Assembly: GCA_020718525.1 (NCBI GenBank)
Contig: DYRX01000183.1
Coordinates: forward strand, 1 to 8,703
DNA from: Victivallis vadensis
GTDB lineage: Bacteria > Verrucomicrobiota > Lentisphaeria > Victivallales > GWF2-50-93
Length of the DNA: 8,703 nt
Direction: 5' to 3'
Shown here: piece by piece, positions 5,784-8,703 of the stretch
How positions within the stretch are numbered: position 1 is the first letter of the stretch
Layout of the letters: each line of letters opens with the position of its first letter
Program-made: the position numbers and the translations under genes
The notes under the pieces: model-generated
What the model saw: only the letters and a program-made list of their open reading frames with translations
Told to the model about the DNA's origin: nothing
The model's database searches: none

Positions 5784-8345
5784 GTGAGCAGTGGAGATGT
5801 TTCGGCACAAATTTCCGGAGCGGGAGGGGGGTCGAACGCTCCTCAGCTTGATGAAAGATACCGTTGCGGTTCTCTTTTCTACACGAAAGCAAGCCTTGCG
5901 GCTCTTTTCGGCTGGATGATCATGGCGAATCTCTGTTTTGGGCTCTTCGAGGGCAACGGCGGAGCCGGCAGTATCCCCCTCTACCTTCAGGAAAATTTCC
6001 ATGTCAGCAATTTTACAATAAGCATCATCTTCAACTTCATACCAATGATCATCGGGACGGTGATGACCCCGATAATCAGCTTTAAGTCGGACAGGACAAG
6101 GACGCGGCGGGGACGCAGAATTCCGTATATTCTTTACACCGCCCCTTTTCTAGTCCTTTTTGCTGTCCTTCTCGGCTTCTGCGACGACATTGTCGCGGCC
6201 TGCAAATTGAACATGAGCCCCGGCTCCTATGTCCAGCCTCTGACCGCAGCACTGCTCATTATCGGTTTTCTGACAATCGGCTGGTCTTTTTTCAATGAAT
6301 TCGTAGGGACAGTATTCTATTATTTGACGCCCGACGTCATGCCGTCACACTTTCTGGGACGCTTTCAGGCACTCTCAAGTGTTGCTGGAACATTCCTCAA
6401 CATTTTCATGAACACATACGTGAATCCTCATCAGCTCACCCACATAAAGGCAATCCACGTCGGCGTGGCAATCTTGTACTTCGTCGGATTCGGTCTTGTC
6501 TGCTGGCGGGTGAAGGAGGGGCAATATCCACCAGTCGAGGACGTGACAGAGAAAACGAGCTTTTTCGATCAGGTTAAGCTCTATTTCAAGGAATGTTTCA
6601 ATCATCCAATCTACATAATGATCTATATGGTGACAGCTATTGCCATTCTTGCCAGGGGAGTGAATCCGGCGGGAATTTTCGCGCTTCATATCGGACAGCA
6701 TCAGGGCAGAATAAATGCCCATGGCGGTGAGGCGACAGCAGTGGCTATGAGCCCCGACTCGAAGACAATCATCAGTGCTGGCAGTGACGGAAGCGCCAAG
6801 CTTTGGAACTGCTCTGACCGGAAGAAGCCCGAACTAGTAAAAACTCTGGAATACAAGGATCTTAAAACAAAAAATGTGGCGATTTCTCCTGATGCCAAAA
6901 CTGCCGTTTTCGCCTTTTCTGACGGAAGCTTGGAAACAGTGGAATTGTCTTCAGGAAAAGAGCTTTCAAAAAGAAAAGCCCACGAGGAGACTGTCAACTG
7001 CGTGGCGTTTTCAGAGGACGGCTCGAAGATGGCGAGCTGTTCCGATGACAAGCTGATCAAAGTCTGGAATCTATCTTCGCAGAGTCCCGAGCCGTTGCAA
7101 GTCCTGCAGGGGCATGAAGGTCCGGTCAATTCCGTTTCCTTCTCGAATAGCGGAGATATGCTCGTTTCGGGATCCTCGGATAAGAAGATCATAGTCTGGA
7201 ATCTTGCCGACGGAAAAATAGTCAAGACGATGGAAGGCAGTCCTGGTCCAGTGCGCGCCGTATGCTTCGCACCTGAAATCGCCCCCGCAGATCAAAGTTC
7301 AAAAAAAGATGCAGCCGGTTCACATGTTCAGAGCTTCCTAGACAAATCCTGGCGTTTTATTAAAAATGTATTTGTGAATGAATCGCTATATTCCGATCTG
7401 CCCGATTCCTACAGTCAAATAGTCGGAGAGGACCGTTGGATCATATCCGGAGGAATGGACGGCGAAAATAACGAGGTGAACTCGGGTCTGCGCATCTGGG
7501 ATCTGTCCACCGGACAGCTTATTCCTGCCGTAGAGGCTCTGAAAACAAAATCTCTCAAAGGACACAAAAAGACAATTACAGCCGTTGCCTACAAGCCTGA
7601 CATCAGATGCATCCTCAGCGCAAGCCTCGATGAGAGCGTCCGCCTATGGAGACCTCTCGACATTAGCGGAAGCGTTGCCAAAGCCGCCGATGATCAGTCC
7701 TTTAAAACGTTTTCCGGCTACACGCGGGGAGTGTCCTCAATGGCTTGCCAAAGCAAGGGTGTCATTTTGGCGAATTCGAGCATAGATGGCACCTTGCACA
7801 TATGGGACATTGACCAGGGAATCAGTCTCGAAAAGGCAAACAGATACAAGGGCAACTTCATTGCAATAATCGCCCTTCTGCTCGCCTATCCGCTGGGCGC
7901 TCTGATTGACAGGCTTAATCCGGTCAAGATCACGCTTTGGACGACCTTCCTGACGCTCCCGGTTTCACTTCTCTACTTTTTCCTCTACCGTGACTATGTG
8001 TCAAGCCTTTGGATTGACTTGATCATGCTTCCGCTCAACACACTTTGCGCGATGGCTCTTCTGCCCATGATGGTCATGCTCTATCCAAAGACAAAATATG
8101 GACAGTTCAGCTCCGCCAACGCGATGGTGCGCCAGTTCGTGTCCGCTTTTGCCGGAATACTCGGAGCAATGCTGATGGATCATCTGACCGTAAATTCCTT
8201 CGACACAGACAACTACAGATATGGCTTCCTTTTCAGATTTGTTTTCAACAGCGCAAGCTTCGCATGCCTGATCGGCGTCTATTACTACTGGCGCAAACTT
8301 GGGGGAGAAAAATTTGTAGCCCCGGAGCATCAGCACAAGGTTTGA
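5784..8345 (+). CDS. MFS (GPH/SLC45-like) transporter with a WD40 propeller inserted between TM7 and TM8
   Basis: The 853-residue protein is a 12-helix MFS carrier split by a WD40 domain. Approximate helices: TM1 37-57, TM2 77-99, TM3 113-132, TM4 152-178, TM5 195-213, TM6 223-241, TM7 276-300, then the WD40 insert 311-678, TM8 691-709, TM9 715-734, TM10 742-766, TM11 782-801, TM12 813-836. The loop SDRTRTRRGRRIPYI (102-116) is the MFS motif A form found in GPH/SLC45-type sugar:cation symporters, and GALIDRLNPVK (705-715) is its counterpart after TM8. Without the insert it would be about 480 residues, a normal MFS length. Basic loops fall on the cytoplasmic side throughout, so the TM7-TM8 loop and the propeller should be periplasmic. 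The GTG start is supported by AGGGTGA (5773-5779) just upstream. Uptake of a sugar or glycan fragment is likely from family and context; the substrate is unknown. One unbroken frame across both junctions argues against an assembly chimera. Confidence 0.87.
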   Translation: MSSGDVSAQISGAGGGSNAPQLDERYRCGSLFYTKASLAALFGWMIMANLCFGLFEGNGGAGSIPLYLQENFHVSNFTISIIFNFIPMIIGTVMTPIISFKSDRTRTRRGRRIPYILYTAPFLVLFAVLLGFCDDIVAACKLNMSPGSYVQPLTAALLIIGFLTIGWSFFNEFVGTVFYYLTPDVMPSHFLGRFQALSSVAGTFLNIFMNTYVNPHQLTHIKAIHVGVAILYFVGFGLVCWRVKEGQYPPVEDVTEKTSFFDQVKLYFKECFNHPIYIMIYMVTAIAILARGVNPAGIFALHIGQHQGRINAHGGEATAVAMSPDSKTIISAGSDGSAKLWNCSDRKKPELVKTLEYKDLKTKNVAISPDAKTAVFAFSDGSLETVELSSGKELSKRKAHEETVNCVAFSEDGSKMASCSDDKLIKVWNLSSQSPEPLQVLQGHEGPVNSVSFSNSGDMLVSGSSDKKIIVWNLADGKIVKTMEGSPGPVRAVCFAPEIAPADQSSKKDAAGSHVQSFLDKSWRFIKNVFVNESLYSDLPDSYSQIVGEDRWIISGGMDGENNEVNSGLRIWDLSTGQLIPAVEALKTKSLKGHKKTITAVAYKPDIRCILSASLDESVRLWRPLDISGSVAKAADDQSFKTFSGYTRGVSSMACQSKGVILANSSIDGTLHIWDIDQGISLEKANRYKGNFIAIIALLLAYPLGALIDRLNPVKITLWTTFLTLPVSLLYFFLYRDYVSSLWIDLIMLPLNTLCAMALLPMMVMLYPKTKYGQFSSANAMVRQFVSAFAGILGAMLMDHLTVNSFDTDNYRYGFLFRFVFNSASFACLIGVYYYWRKLGGEKFVAPEHQHKV
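6714..7817 (+). other. Seven-blade WD40 propeller domain inside the transporter (residues 311-678)
   Basis: Seven WD40 repeats can be read, each ending in a WD-like dipeptide or its variant: blade 1 (311-343, AKLWN), blade 2 (353-390, degenerate, ETVEL), blade 3 (397-431, IKVWN), blade 4 (440-476, IIVWN), blade 5 (481-577, LRIWD), blade 6 (590-625, VRLWR) and blade 7 (641-678, LHIWD). Several keep the GH-type start (QGHEGPVNSVSFS, KGHKKTITAVAY) and the SGSSDKKI or SASLDESV turn. Blade 5 carries an insertion of about 55 residues (roughly 496-548). Seven blades make a complete closed propeller, whose ends lie close together, so it can be hosted in a transmembrane loop without breaking the carrier. 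Such propellers usually dock proteins or peptides, and bacterial ones often act as scaffolds; the partner here is unknown. Confidence 0.88.
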
Positions 8346-8578
8346 GTTATGGGCTGTTGCAAGATGACTTTGCCGTATGCCACGGGCGCTAGATTATCAA
8401 TTTCAAGGAATGGGGAATGCGCGTATTGAGACATGTAAATGACTAATGACGCCGAAAGTGACAATCTGTCGCCGTGCCCCGGATGACCGCCAGTCTTTTG
8501 GTCCCTTTTCCCGGCATTCAGTCGTTCTCTCGACAGGGCGGAATTCCAATTAGTTGAGGGTAAACCACATGAAATATT
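8346..8578 (+). other. Non-coding stretch downstream of the transporter
   Basis: No supported gene is seen. A 6-bp stem including one G-T wobble (8458-8463 with 8467-8472, loop ATC) is present, but no T tract follows, so it is not a convincing intrinsic terminator. No clear terminator of the operon was found. A ribosome-site-like GAGGG (8556-8560) precedes an ATG at 8569 whose frame stays open to the window edge, but that frame runs mainly through the repeat that follows. Confidence 0.45.
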
Positions 8579-8703
8579 CTCTCACAAAGGCGCAAAGGCA
8601 CAAAGGAAGAATGAAACTTGCCTGTTCTGGAAGGACAAATAATTGGAGATCAGACAGGCGGACAACATTTTTCTTTACTTCGTGTGCTTTGTGTCTTCGT
8701 GTG
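8579..8703. repeat. Inverted pair of tandem octamer repeats (CAAAGGCG type / CTTTGTGT type)
   Basis: The left arm (8579-8611) holds three CAAAGG units at an exact 8-bp period (8585, 8593, 8601). The right arm (about 8671-8703) holds CTTCGTGT, CTTTGTGT and CTTCGTGT (starting at 8678, 8687 and 8695), the reverse complement of the same kind of octamer, so the two arms form an imperfect inverted repeat around a core of roughly 60 bp. The right arm is cut by the window edge. From memory, this family of octamer strings is scattered between genes in many environmental and gut bacteria, often with GxxExxY-type protein genes nearby; that association cannot be checked here. Confidence 0.65.

Noticed and set aside
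6701..7225. Minus-strand 174-codon open frame across the WD40 region
   Set aside because: It is antisense to clear WD40 repeats and its translation has no domain; it is a shadow of the real gene.
8569..8703. Open frame from ATG 8569 to the window edge with a GAGGG ribosome-like site
   Set aside because: The 45 codons mostly translate the octamer repeat arms, giving low-complexity basic and Cys/Leu-rich sequence with no protein motif. Open frames across this repeat are expected and not evidence of a gene.

Overview
The window looks like chromosomal DNA of a diderm PVC-group bacterium, most likely a Lentisphaerota (Victivallales-like) organism. This is inferred from the kinds of genes present: a type IV pseudopilin-like N-terminus of the sort these genomes carry in many copies, an AraR-type GntR/LacI hybrid regulator, secreted SUMF1-domain proteins, a secreted beta-sandwich plus Asp-box protein, and a GPH/SLC45-like MFS carrier. 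No rRNA, tRNA, CRISPR array or transposase is visible, so the taxonomy is not proven.

Layout. At the left edge is a near-perfect AT-rich hairpin (1-39), followed on the minus strand by a pseudopilin-like gene that stops after 86 residues (48-308). It has a full-consensus sigma-70 promoter (TTGACA, 17 bp, TATAAT), with a 17-bp inverted repeat lying exactly on the predicted transcription start. Divergent from it, on the plus strand, is a run of genes that looks like a carbohydrate-use locus: the GntR/LacI regulator (708-1850), an internally deleted SUMF1-domain gene (1905-2267), a 359-bp gap, an intact secreted SUMF1-domain gene (2627-3472), a secreted 711-residue protein with a sugar-binding-type beta-sandwich and a sialidase-like propeller (3558-5693), and an 853-residue transporter (5784-8345). 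The last 358 bp have no convincing gene but end in an inverted pair of short tandem octamer repeats.

The most striking object is the 853-residue protein. Its two ends form a complete 12-helix MFS carrier, but a seven-blade WD40 beta-propeller of about 370 residues sits between transmembrane helices 7 and 8 in one unbroken reading frame. The positive-inside pattern puts the propeller in the periplasm, where the two upstream proteins with signal peptides would also be exported. A working model is that the secreted Asp-box protein and SUMF1 protein bind or process a glycan, the transporter takes up the product with its propeller acting as a docking, gating or substrate-handling platform, and the AraR-like repressor responds to a sugar effector. 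The gene order and architecture are seen in the sequence. The substrate, the complex and the regulation are inference.

A second clear signal is the damaged SUMF1 copy. It lacks about 157 codons, and the intact paralogue carries the same hexamer GACAAT at the two equivalent places, exactly 471 bp apart and in the same frame. This points to a deletion by short-repeat recombination.
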